Source of the DNA: JAIEPT01 sp038217425
GTDB taxonomy: Bacteria > Planctomycetota > Planctomycetia > Gemmatales > Gemmataceae
Direction: 5' to 3'
Assembly: GCA_038217425.1 (NCBI GenBank)
Contig: JBBQPM010000026.1
Span: 1-52,055, forward strand
DNA length: 52,055 nt
In this document: piece after piece, positions 8,319-16,532 of the stretch
Position numbering within the stretch: position 1 is the stretch's first letter
Layout: each line of letters starts with the position of its first letter
Program-made: the position numbers and the translations under genes
The notes under the pieces: model-generated
The model's input: only the letters and a program-made list of their open reading frames with translations
The model's database searches: none
What the model was told of the DNA's origin: nothing

Positions 8319-9143
8319 TCACTCGGCACCCTCTTTGAAGACCGCGGGTTCCCGGACGGCGAACCAACCGCGGATCCAGGCCGAAACGCCGTTCAGCTTT
8401 TCTTGCGGCTCCTTGCCATTTGGCACCATGTTCCAGATCGCCTGGTAGACTGGTTTGACCCAGGGGGGAATGAACCGCTCGATCTGCGCCTGGCGCGTGG
8501 CGCCGACGTAGATTTGATCGTACGGCATCACGCGTACGTTGGTCTCATGATCGCGATTGAGCACGATGGCCTGCAGATCGATGGAGATGACCTCGGCGCG
8601 ATGGCCGTCGGCGAGGTGGCTGCGGACCAGGTAAATCTGATTGGGCGCCGCCCCGGAGGTGATGCCCCCCACGCGCTGCAGCACGTCGAGCACCGTCTCC
8701 TGGCCCTGATACGGCACGGCCCGTTGCCAGCCGACCACTTCGCCGAAGAGCAGCAGTTGCTGGCTCTTGAACTCCGCGACCTGCACCTGTACCAGGGCCG
8801 GATGCGTGCCGAGATGATGCGAGATGATGTGCGCGAGTTCGGGGAGCGTATGCCCTTCGACGCGTGGTTTGCCCATGGCGCCCAGATCGAGTCTGCCATC
8901 GGGGCCGATCGCGTATTTCCCGGCCAGGGCGTAGCGTCCCTCGATGCGTAGGCCGAGGACGTCGGGGCAGGCGACGCGGTATTTTTCGAGGACGCCTTGT
9001 TTGCGTGCGGGCGAATCGCGGTCGGTCATGAGATTCTTTTCGACCTGGGCGCGATTGACGAGGCAGCCGGAGGCGAGGCAGGCGCAGAGGAGCCCGACGC
9101 ACAGAGGTGCGCGGGCAAACCTGTCTTTACCGGGCCGCGGCAT
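8319..9143 (-). CDS. polysaccharide export lipoprotein, Wza-like
   Basis: A 274-residue outer-membrane polysaccharide export protein. The start at 9143 gives a lipoprotein signal ending in LASGC with Cys27 as the lipidation site. A Poly_export domain (YAIGPDGRLDLGAMGKPRVEGHTL broken here as YAIGPDGRLDLG and PRVEGHTLPEL) spans roughly residues 55-130, followed by an SLBB-like domain (LLFGEVVGWQRAVPY, VLQRVGGITSG) to about 215. The C terminus is a helical tail. Wza-type proteins form the outer-membrane channel working with Wzc-type proteins, and such a gene lies 5 kb away at 14409. It faces the mutase gene divergently and converges on apbE with no gap. Confidence 0.88.
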   Translation of the reverse strand: MPRPGKDRFARAPLCVGLLCACLASGCLVNRAQVEKNLMTDRDSPARKQGVLEKYRVACPDVLGLRIEGRYALAGKYAIGPDGRLDLGAMGKPRVEGHTLPELAHIISHHLGTHPALVQVQVAEFKSQQLLLFGEVVGWQRAVPYQGQETVLDVLQRVGGITSGAAPNQIYLVRSHLADGHRAEVISIDLQAIVLNRDHETNVRVMPYDQIYVGATRQAQIERFIPPWVKPVYQAIWNMVPNGKEPQEKLNGVSAWIRGWFAVREPAVFKEGAE

Positions 9144-9228
9144 TGGTCTAATCTCGGAGAAGGATCTCGCTCCTCGGTAGTATCGGCCGGCAGGGCGGGG
9201 GAACTTTGACGATTTTGCGGGATTTACC

Positions 9229-10566
9229 ATGAGCGAGTTGATCGTGAGCGTGTCCGGGATTCGCGGCATCGTCGGCGCCGGGCTGACGCCGGGCGCGGCT
9301 CTGCGTTTCGCGCAAGCGCTGGGGACTTCGGCGGGCGGGGGGGCGATGGTGCTTTCACGCGACAGTCGGCCCAGCGGCGACATGCTTCGGCACGCCGTCC
9401 TCGCGGGGCTTTTGAGCGCCGGCTGCGACGTCCACGACCTCGGCATCGCGCCGACGCCGACCGTGGGCCTGGCCGTGCGCCGCCTGAATGCTGCGGGGGG
9501 CGTGCAGATCTCCGCGAGCCATAATCCCTCGCCCTGGAACGGCCTGAAACTGTTCGGCCCCGACGGCGCCGTGCTCCCTCCCGAGTCGGGCCTGGCGATC
9601 AAACGGCTTTACGATTCTCAGGACTTCCATCTGGCGGCCTGGAACGGGCTAGGCAAGCTGGGCGAATGCGCGGACGCGGCGACCTGGCATCAGCGCCGCG
9701 TTCTCGAGTTGATCGACGTCGGGTTGATTCGCAGCCGAGGCTTCCGCGTGTTGCTGGACGCCAACGCCGGCGCCGGCGGGCCGCTCGGCGCGTCGCTGCT
9801 GCAGGCGTTGCTTGCGGAGACCGTCATCCTCGGCGCCGCGACCGACGGCGCCTTCCTGCATCCCCCGGAACCCCTCGCCGAGAATCTCGTCGACGTGCTC
9901 CCGAAAGTCCGCGAAGTCGGTGCCGACATCGGTTTTGTGCTCGATCCCGACGCCGACCGACTCGCCTTACTGGACGAGACGGGCCGCTACATCGGCGAAG
10001 AGCTGACGCTGGCGCTGGCGGTGTTCGCCCGGCTGCGAAAAGAACGGGGGCCGATCGTCATCAACATGTCGACGTCGCGGGTCTCGGAAGATCTGGCGAA
10101 ACAGTTCGGCATCGTCTGCCACCGCTCGGCCGTCGGCGAGGCGAACGTTGTCGCCAAAATGCGCGAAGTGGGCGCCCTCATCGGCGGCGAAGGTAACGGC
10201 GGCGTCATCGACCCGCGCGTCGGCTGGGTGCGCGATCCCTTCCGCGGCATCGGCCTGATTCTCGAACTGCTCGCCGAACTCGAGCAGCCGCTCAGCGCGG
10301 TCGTGGCCGGGCTGCCGACCTACTGCATCGTCAAGGAAAAATTCGAGGCCGACCGCTCGAAATTGGCCGCGGCGGCGGAGCGAGTCGAAAAGAAGTATCC
10401 CGAAGCACGCGTCAACCGCGTCGACGGTCTGCGCCTGGACTGGGACGACCGCTGGGTTCACCTGCGTTCGAGCAATACGGAACCGGTCGTCCGCGCCATC
10501 GCTGAGGCCCCCACGCGAGAAGCGGCCGAGGCTTTGTGCCGCGAGGTCGGCGCGCTCATGACGTGA
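9229..10566 (+). CDS. glmM: phosphoglucosamine mutase / phosphohexomutase
   Basis: A 445-residue alpha-D-phosphohexomutase. The phosphoserine loop is ISASHNP with Ser97, the Mg2+ loop is D239-P-D-A-D-R244, the sugar-binding loop is GEGNGG at 320-325 and the phosphate-binding loop is RSSNTEP from residue 413. The GEGNGG and RSSNTEP forms fit GlmM or archaeal-type phosphoglucosamine mutase best, which converts glucosamine-6-phosphate to glucosamine-1-phosphate for peptidoglycan and polysaccharide precursors; a phosphomannomutase role is possible. It overlaps the 3' end of the convergent sulfatase-fold gene by 11 bp. Confidence 0.85.
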   Translation: MSELIVSVSGIRGIVGAGLTPGAALRFAQALGTSAGGGAMVLSRDSRPSGDMLRHAVLAGLLSAGCDVHDLGIAPTPTVGLAVRRLNAAGGVQISASHNPSPWNGLKLFGPDGAVLPPESGLAIKRLYDSQDFHLAAWNGLGKLGECADAATWHQRRVLELIDVGLIRSRGFRVLLDANAGAGGPLGASLLQALLAETVILGAATDGAFLHPPEPLAENLVDVLPKVREVGADIGFVLDPDADRLALLDETGRYIGEELTLALAVFARLRKERGPIVINMSTSRVSEDLAKQFGIVCHRSAVGEANVVAKMREVGALIGGEGNGGVIDPRVGWVRDPFRGIGLILELLAELEQPLSAVVAGLPTYCIVKEKFEADRSKLAAAAERVEKKYPEARVNRVDGLRLDWDDRWVHLRSSNTEPVVRAIAEAPTREAAEALCREVGALMT

Positions 10567-11533
10567 CGTTCTCCGCGAGCCAGGCGCGCAGCGACGCCTC
10601 CATCCGCTCCGCTTTTTCCGGAGCATGCTGCACGACGTCGTTCACTTCCCAGCGATCGTCCGGCTTCACATAAAGCTCCGGCTTCTGCTCCAGGTAAAGC
10701 GCCGCCGAGGCGTCGCGCCAGTAATGTCGGCCCTGCCAACTCCCCATCGCGATCTCGCGGACCACGCCCTTTTCGCCTCGCACGAGCGGCCAAAGATTGA
10801 ACCCGGCCGAGGGCGCCGAGACTTCCAGCGCCGTAAGCAGCGACGCAAACAGATCGATCGGCTGCGTCAAACTCGCGATGCGAACCCCCTCGGCGAGTCC
10901 GGGGACGCGCCAGATCATGGGCACATGAATCATCGCCTCGCGCTGCCGGGCGCCTTCCCAGCCGACGTGGCCGTGCTCGCCCAATTCAAGCCCGGCGGCG
11001 GCGTGCACGATGACCAGCGTCTCGGCGTTGACCGCTTCCAGCGCCCGTCCCAGCTGCGCGTCGAAATACGTGACGGCGCCGGCATAACTTTCTTGCCAGC
11101 GCGCCAGATCGAATTCCGCGCCCATCGGTCCCGACGGTGCGTCGCTCCAGGCGTTATTTTCGTCGTCGAGATACGCGCCGAGCACGTCCGCCGGGATGTC
11201 CCACGGCGGCGCCAGGCTCGGGCCCTCTACCCAACAGATGCCGGAGTCGGGCAGATGTTTCCAGGCGCGTCGGACTGTGCGAACGTAGTCCGTGAGGTTA
11301 TTGGCGTGGGCGACGTGCCACGATTTCCCCGCCTGCTGCAGTGGGTCGGCGAGGCCGGCGGTGCGATTCTCGGGGAGCGGCAGGCGGATATGAGGTCGGT
11401 CGAGAAAGTGCTGATCGAAGACGACGCCGCGCGAGGCGAGTTCATCCAAACAGGGCGTCGCGATCCAATCGTTGCCGTAAGCGCCGACGTACCCCAGATG
11501 CAGGCCGACGGGTTCCAGTACGAGGATCTTCAT
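10556..11533 (-). CDS. sulfatase/alkaline phosphatase-fold protein lacking the sulfatase signature
   Basis: A 325-residue protein of the sulfatase superfamily. The N-terminal pattern LGYVGAYGNDWIATPCLDELASRG and the later GLELGEHGHVG match the second strand and the C-terminal metal-binding region of planctomycete sulfatases. The first motif with paired Asp is reduced and the CXPXR formylglycine signature is missing; the equivalent stretch reads FLDRPHIRLPLP. At 325 residues it is shorter than active arylsulfatases (about 450-550). It is probably a phosphatase, a transferase or a non-catalytic relative. The start at 11533 is chosen because the longer frame runs through a palindromic repeat. 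Confidence 0.75.
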   Translation of the reverse strand: MKILVLEPVGLHLGYVGAYGNDWIATPCLDELASRGVVFDQHFLDRPHIRLPLPENRTAGLADPLQQAGKSWHVAHANNLTDYVRTVRRAWKHLPDSGICWVEGPSLAPPWDIPADVLGAYLDDENNAWSDAPSGPMGAEFDLARWQESYAGAVTYFDAQLGRALEAVNAETLVIVHAAAGLELGEHGHVGWEGARQREAMIHVPMIWRVPGLAEGVRIASLTQPIDLFASLLTALEVSAPSAGFNLWPLVRGEKGVVREIAMGSWQGRHYWRDASAALYLEQKPELYVKPDDRWEVNDVVQHAPEKAERMEASLRAWLAENVTS

Positions 11534-11576
11534 AAGGGGGCAACCTGGACCAAAAACATTTGGATGTCGAAAGTGA

Positions 11577-11751
11577 GGCGCCAGTCTTCGCCCCGGATGG
11601 GGCGGCGGAATGTAGCCACGGGTGCAGCGCAACCCGTGGTTGCACGAGGAAATTCGACTGCCTCGGCAGGTCTTTCCACGGGTTGCGCTGCGCTCCACCC
11701 GTGGCTACCTCCCTTTGCCCCTCCGGGGCAACATCGCCAATTTTCGGCGCC
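11577..11751. repeat. dispersed palindromic element, copy 1
   Basis: About 175 bp with arms that mirror one another: GCGCC at both ends, then GCCCCGGA(T/G)GGGGC, GTAGCCACGGGTG and GCGCAACCCGTGG. The left arm lacks about seven bases (in the GGTG-to-GCGC stretch) that the right arm keeps. A second copy lies at 29666-29857. It fills the gap between the minus-strand sulfatase-fold gene and miaB. Confidence 0.85.
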
Positions 11752-11778
11752 CGTGTCAACGCCCGAAAGTTAAGAGGC

Positions 11779-13242
11779 CTAAATGAGCGGCAGCGACACG
11801 CGGCTATCCAGCGCCGCAGGCGTCCAATCGCACGCGCCCTCGGCAACGCCGATATGTTTCCCGGTCACCGCGGTCCCGAAGAGCGTGAATGACGTCGCTT
11901 CGTGGATGTCCACCTCGAGCAACTGGCCCGCCAGGCGCGGATTCCCGTCGAACACCACGATGTGATCCGACGTCGTCCGCCCCGTGAGCTGCTGCGGGCC
12001 CGATAATTCACGCTTCACGCCATGCTTGCTCGGCCCCTCCACCAAAACCTCCACGCGGCGCCCGATCCACTTGAGGTGCTCGCTCAGGCTCACTTGATTC
12101 TGGATCGCCAACAAATCGTTATTGCGGCGTTTCTTCACGTCCTCCGCGATGTCGTCGGCGTACAACTCGTGCCCTTTCGTGCCGGGCCGGGTGCTGTACT
12201 TGAAGATGTAGCTGTTCTTGAACCCGCTCGTGGCCACGAGGTCGCACGTCTTCTCGAACGATGCCTCGGTTTCGCCGCAAAAGCCGACGATGAAGTCGGA
12301 GCTGATCGAAACGTCCGGCACGATCTCCCGGCAACGGATCAGCATTTCGCGATAGAACTCCACGGTGTAGAGACGCTTCATGCGTTTGAGGACGTCGTCG
12401 CATCCCGACTGGGCGGGGACGTGCAAATAGTGCGCGACCTTGGGGAGATCGCGGACCGCGCGAAGCAGGTCGTCGCTCATGTCCTTGGGGAAGTTGGTGA
12501 TGAACTTGATGCGCTCGATGCCCGGCGTGTCGTGGATCTGTGCGAGCAGATCTCCCAGGCGCACGATGCGGCCGTCGGGGTGGGCGTACTTGTAACTGTT
12601 GACGGTCTGTCCGAGGAGGGTGATTTCCTTGACGCCTTCGCGCGCGAGTTGGCGGACCTCCTGGGCGATGTGCTCGGGAGGTCGGCTCTGCTCGGGGCCG
12701 CGGACGCTGGGGACGATGCAGTAGGTGCAAAACTTGTCGCAGCCGATCATGATGCGGACGTAGGCCTGGAAGGAATTGGGCCGCATGGAGGGATCGCGCA
12801 TCGGGTCGAAGCTCTCGAAGCTGCGTTCGACTTCGTGCCGGCCGTCGGTTCGGTCGAGGCTGAGGGCGATTTGCAACGTGCCGGTGTCCTGCGCGGCGCG
12901 GATGAGTTGCGGAAGTTGGGCGAGTTGGCCGGTGCCGCAGATGAGGTCGACGTAGGGGACGCGTTTGCGGATGAGCTCTTGATCCTTCTGCGCCATGCAA
13001 CCCAGGACGCCGATGATTTTGTCGGGATGTGACTGCTTGTGGCCACGGAGTCTGCCGAGCGCGGAGTAGATTTTATCCTCGGCATGTTGGCGGACGCTGC
13101 AGGTGTTGAAGAGGATGACGTCGGCGTCCAGGACTTCGTGGGTGAGGGCGTAGCCCTGGCGGCGCAGGGTGCCGACCACGAGTTCGCTGTCGAGCACGTT
13201 CATTTGGCAGCCGACGGTTTCGACGTAAAGTTTCTTGCTCAT
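11779..13242 (-). CDS. miaB: tRNA-2-methylthio-N6-dimethylallyladenosine synthase MiaB
   Basis: A 487-residue radical-SAM methylthiotransferase that converts i6A37 to ms2i6A37 in tRNAs reading UNN codons. The N-terminal UPF0004 domain supplies Cys12, Cys48 and Cys82 for the auxiliary [4Fe-4S] cluster. The radical-SAM CxxxCxxC motif is Cys168, Cys172 and Cys175 (GCDKFCTYC), and a TRAM domain occupies about residues 385-450. The tail of about 35 residues beyond TRAM (CDWTPAALDSRVSLPLI) is an extension. A terminator-like hairpin lies about 30 bp upstream of the start in its leader. Confidence 0.95.
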   Translation of the reverse strand: MSKKLYVETVGCQMNVLDSELVVGTLRRQGYALTHEVLDADVILFNTCSVRQHAEDKIYSALGRLRGHKQSHPDKIIGVLGCMAQKDQELIRKRVPYVDLICGTGQLAQLPQLIRAAQDTGTLQIALSLDRTDGRHEVERSFESFDPMRDPSMRPNSFQAYVRIMIGCDKFCTYCIVPSVRGPEQSRPPEHIAQEVRQLAREGVKEITLLGQTVNSYKYAHPDGRIVRLGDLLAQIHDTPGIERIKFITNFPKDMSDDLLRAVRDLPKVAHYLHVPAQSGCDDVLKRMKRLYTVEFYREMLIRCREIVPDVSISSDFIVGFCGETEASFEKTCDLVATSGFKNSYIFKYSTRPGTKGHELYADDIAEDVKKRRNNDLLAIQNQVSLSEHLKWIGRRVEVLVEGPSKHGVKRELSGPQQLTGRTTSDHIVVFDGNPRLAGQLLEVDIHEATSFTLFGTAVTGKHIGVAEGACDWTPAALDSRVSLPLI

Positions 13243-13270
13243 ACGAGAAGTTTAGCGGAAAGCTGGAAAC

Positions 13271-13306
13271 GAAAAAAGAGCCCGTGGATCGCACGGGCTT
13301 TTTTCG
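13271..13306. terminator. terminator-like hairpin between divergent genes
   Basis: AGCCCGTG and CACGGGCT form an 8-bp perfect stem around GATCG, flanked by six A on the left and six T on the right, so it reads as an intrinsic terminator on both strands. No gene ends here: miaB starts at 13242 going left and the secreted protein starts at 13608 going right. Confidence 0.75.
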
Positions 13307-13307
13307 A

Positions 13308-13607
13308 GTATGTGTCAGCGGTTCGAGAGAACCGGTTGGCGAGAGTTATCGGCACTGCATTTATGACTGCTCCCGAGGGAGTTTGTTTTTGTCGCTGCGT
13401 TGTTTCGACATCCAGGAACGTGGGCCACCGGGTAACTTGCGCGCTGTCCGCGATTTTTGTTTCGCCGCCGCCTCCTGGCCGGCGCTTCGGGAAAAAAGCG
13501 ATTCCCGGGCGCAAATTTTTCGCGGCGAGGCGTTGCCAGGATGTCAGGTGCTCGACGCGAGCCCTGCGAAAAACAAAACGCAACGTCTCGTTCAAAGGAA
13601 TAGTCTC
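13308..13607. other. long leader without a recognised gene
   Basis: The 300 bp upstream of the secreted PPC-like gene are open in the same frame, but the codons read as low-complexity and the ribosome site AAAGGAA lies just before 13608. No tRNA or clear promoter was recognised. Confidence 0.4.
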
Positions 13608-14306
13608 ATGTTCGCCACCCTCCGTAATGTTTCGTGCTCCCTCGTCCTCCTGCTTGGCATCTCGGGCGCCGCCCAGGCCAACGTCGTCCTCAACACCGTC
13701 GGCAGCCTCCGCTTCACCGACGCCAAGGACATGCAAGGCAAGCACTTCCACGTCCACCCGATCTTCCTCGAAGCGGGCCGCAATTACTCCTTCAACATGG
13801 GCAGCGCCCATTTCGATACCTTCATGATCCTGCGCAATCCCTTCGGGCAAGTTGTTCGCGTCAACGACGACGGCGGACCGGGCCTCAACAGCCGATTCGT
13901 CTTCACCCCGCTGGTTTCCGGGACGTTTCAGCTCCACGCGACCAGTTTCTCGCCCAGTGCGACCGGAGCGTATCACCTGCGCGTCGACCGGAGCGGCGGT
14001 TTCTTGCTGAATCGCCAGGGCGACCTGAGCTTCAACGATCCCAAGGTCGCGGGCCGGCACCAGAAGTTCTTCTCGGTCTTTCTGCAGGCGAATCGTCAGT
14101 ACGTGATCGAGATGAACAGCCCGCACTTCGACACGTTCCTCAAGCTGATGAAGAACGGCGTTGTCCTGCGCCAAAACGACGACAGCGGCCCGGGCCGAAA
14201 CTCCCGCATCGTCTTTACGCCGAGCGTGAGCGGCCCCTACACCTTGATCGCCACGAGCTTCCTCCCCGGCGCCACGGGGCACTTCACGGTGACGATTCGC
14301 GACTAA
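13608..14306 (+). CDS. secreted protein with two PPC-like beta-sandwich repeats
   Basis: A 232-residue exported protein. A Sec signal peptide of about 24 residues (MFATLRNVSCSLVLLLGI, cleaved after AQA) is followed by two copies of a domain of about 100 residues. Each copy carries HFDTF, a LRN/LKN strand, NDD(G/S)GPG(L/R)NSR and FTP.VSG.(F/Y).L.ATSF, which is the pattern of bacterial pre-peptidase C-terminal domains. Such domains bind surfaces or assist export. It has AAAGGAA upstream of the ATG at 13608 and a strong terminator downstream, so it is probably a single-gene transcript. The function is unknown. Confidence 0.85.
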   Translation: MFATLRNVSCSLVLLLGISGAAQANVVLNTVGSLRFTDAKDMQGKHFHVHPIFLEAGRNYSFNMGSAHFDTFMILRNPFGQVVRVNDDGGPGLNSRFVFTPLVSGTFQLHATSFSPSATGAYHLRVDRSGGFLLNRQGDLSFNDPKVAGRHQKFFSVFLQANRQYVIEMNSPHFDTFLKLMKNGVVLRQNDDSGPGRNSRIVFTPSVSGPYTLIATSFLPGATGHFTVTIRD

Positions 14307-14313
14307 ATCTTCG

Positions 14314-14350
14314 AAGCCCAGGGACCGCCGTCCCTGGGCTTTCTTCGTTT
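14314..14350 (+). terminator. intrinsic terminator after the PPC-like gene
   Basis: AGCCCAGGGAC and GTCCCTGGGCT form an 11-bp perfect stem with a CGCC loop, followed by TTCTTCGTTT. It begins about 8 bp after the stop codon. Confidence 0.85.
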
Positions 14351-14353
14351 GTA

Positions 14354-14383
14354 TTGACCCGGCCGCGAATCATCCGCTATAGT
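14354..14383 (+). promoter_or_regulatory. sigma-70 type promoter of the Wzc-like gene
   Basis: TTGACC at 14354-14359 and TATAGT at 14378-14383 are separated by 18 bp. The expected start of transcription is about 14390, leaving a leader of only about 20 nt before ATG 14409. Confidence 0.6.
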
Positions 14384-14408
14384 TCATCTTTCGCCCCGCG
14401 TCTTCTGA

Positions 14409-16532
14409 ATGCCCACGATGAATCCCTCGAATGCCGCGCCGAACTTGGTCCAGGAATGGTTCGCCGCCCTTTGGCGCCGCAAGTGGCTCGCCGTGCTCGG
14501 GTTAATCTTGGGTCTCGGCGCGGGCGCGGCGTATTATCTGCTCGCTACGCCGCAGTTTAGCTCCTCCGCACAGGTCCTGATTCTCAAGAAGCGCCCCGAA
14601 GGCGTCCCCGGGCTCGATAGCAACGCCCCCTCCGAAGACTTCGTTTCCACCCAGCTCGGCATCCTCAAAAGCCCGCTCGTGCTCGAGGCCGCGTTCAAGA
14701 AGTACAATTTCGGCGAGCTCCCCACCTTCGCGGGGCAACCCGACTTCATCAAGACGTTCCTCGAACGCCTCGCCGTCTCTCGGCAAAAAGACACGCTGGG
14801 GATGGGGACCAATATTCTCAGCCTCTCGTTTCGAAGTCCCCACCGGGACGACTGCAACCCCATCCTCGGCGGCCTGCTCGACGCCTACCGCGATTACCTC
14901 GAGAAGACGTACAAGGGAACCAGCGACAGCGTCCTCACGCTGCTGCGCCAGGCACGCGACGAACTCGGCAAGGATCTCGCCCAGAAAGAGTCGGACTACC
15001 AGAAATTCCGCGAGACGGCGCCGATCGCCTTCAAAGGCAAGGACGGCATCAACTGGCATCAGGAACGCGTGCAAAATCTCGAAACCAAACGCAGCGACGT
15101 CATCAAGCGGCAGGCCGAGGTCGACGCTCAACTGCAGACCTTGAACGCCGCGATCCAGGAAGGCAAGCCGCGCGATTCGTTGCTGGAACTCGTCGCCAAC
15201 TTTTCCAGCAAACCTGAACTCGAATCGGTCCGCCAAAGCGTGGCCGCCAGGTGGCAGGAACAAGTCCTGATGCTGACGCTGCAGCGCGACAAACTGCTTG
15301 AATCGCTGGGCGCCAAGCATCCGGACGTCAAGGCGCTCGATCTGAACCTACTCGAGGCGAAACGCTTCCTGGCCCAGTCGGGTCGATCTTCGGAGGAGGG
15401 CAAATCTCCCGCGAACTTCGATCCGATCAAGGCGCGGAAAGACGGACTCGAACAGGAACTCGACTATTTGAAGACCAGCGAGACGATCCTGCGCAAGATC
15501 GTGCAGCAGGAGAAGGACGAAGCCCGCAAGATCGGCCAGGTCGAGGTGCAGGACGAGAATCTGCGCAACGAGAAGCTGCGGGCTCAGCAGCTTTTCGACG
15601 TCGTGGTCAAGCAGCTGCAGGACGCGGGATTGGCGAAAGGAGCCGGGGGCTTCGAGGCGCGCGTCCTCGCCGAGCCGGGTAGCGAAGGCGTGCGCAAGGT
15701 ACAGCCGAGCGCGCTCATGGCCGGTTCGCTCGCGGTTCTCGCCGGGCTGATGTTCGCGGGGCTGTTCGTGACCGCGCGCGAGGCGACGGACAAACGGCTG
15801 ACGTCGCCGCGCGATTGGCAACGGCTTGGTGTGCCGCTGCTGGGCCAGGCGCCGCGTCTGGGCAAAGCCAAGAAGTTGCCGGGGATCGACACCCGACTCG
15901 TGATGCGGCATGCGCCGTCGGGGATCCAGGCCGAGGCGTTTCGCGGCGTGCGCAATGCCCTGCTCAGCGTGCTCGGGGGCAAGAAGATCGTGCTTGTGAC
16001 CAGTCCGCACCAGCAGGACGGCAAGTCGCTGCTCGCTGCCAACCTGGGGCTCGCGCTGGCGCAATCGGGCCGGCGCGTGCTCCTCGTCGACGGCAATTTA
16101 CGCGCCCCGAAACTGCACGAGATCCTGGGGGTGTCGCGAACTCCCGGGTTGACGGAGATGCAAAAACGCTCGGCGGAATCGGCCAGCGAAATCCATCTCG
16201 ACGTGCTGCCGAACCTGTCGCTGTATCCCGCAGGGGGCTCGGGAACGGGGGTCGGCGATCTGTTCGGCTCGACGATGTGGCAAGAGCTGGTTTTGATCTG
16301 GCGCGATCACTACGATATGGTGATCCTCGACGGCCCCGCGGTGCTCGCCGGCAGCGACGCCGGCGCCCTCGCCGCCCAGGCCGACGGCGTGGTCCTGTGC
16401 GTGACGCAGGGGTGTCACCGCCCCGACGCCGAGCAGGCGCTCGCCCGACTCCCCGGCGTTTTGGGGCTGGTCGTCGTCGGCGGATCGCCGAGGGAGCTGT
16501 TTCCGGAATTCGTACACGAGAAGCCACGATGA
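14409..16532 (+). CDS. Wzc-like polysaccharide co-polymerase with BY-kinase-like ATPase domain
   Basis: A 707-residue inner-membrane protein that should control chain length and export of an exopolysaccharide. A Wzz domain starts with a membrane helix at about 25-46; a long periplasmic coiled coil runs to about 420, and a second helix lies near 435-455. The cytoplasmic ATPase has a Walker A-like S532-P-H-Q-Q-D-G-K-S loop and Walker B MVILDGP. Walker A' is D561-G-N-L-R-A-P, where BY-kinases usually have DXD. The tail ends HEKPR with no Tyr cluster, so autophosphorylation at the C terminus is unlikely. The export partner may be the Wza-like gene at 8319-9143. It overlaps the next gene as ATGA. 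Confidence 0.88.
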   Translation: MPTMNPSNAAPNLVQEWFAALWRRKWLAVLGLILGLGAGAAYYLLATPQFSSSAQVLILKKRPEGVPGLDSNAPSEDFVSTQLGILKSPLVLEAAFKKYNFGELPTFAGQPDFIKTFLERLAVSRQKDTLGMGTNILSLSFRSPHRDDCNPILGGLLDAYRDYLEKTYKGTSDSVLTLLRQARDELGKDLAQKESDYQKFRETAPIAFKGKDGINWHQERVQNLETKRSDVIKRQAEVDAQLQTLNAAIQEGKPRDSLLELVANFSSKPELESVRQSVAARWQEQVLMLTLQRDKLLESLGAKHPDVKALDLNLLEAKRFLAQSGRSSEEGKSPANFDPIKARKDGLEQELDYLKTSETILRKIVQQEKDEARKIGQVEVQDENLRNEKLRAQQLFDVVVKQLQDAGLAKGAGGFEARVLAEPGSEGVRKVQPSALMAGSLAVLAGLMFAGLFVTAREATDKRLTSPRDWQRLGVPLLGQAPRLGKAKKLPGIDTRLVMRHAPSGIQAEAFRGVRNALLSVLGGKKIVLVTSPHQQDGKSLLAANLGLALAQSGRRVLLVDGNLRAPKLHEILGVSRTPGLTEMQKRSAESASEIHLDVLPNLSLYPAGGSGTGVGDLFGSTMWQELVLIWRDHYDMVILDGPAVLAGSDAGALAAQADGVVLCVTQGCHRPDAEQALARLPGVLGLVVVGGSPRELFPEFVHEKPR

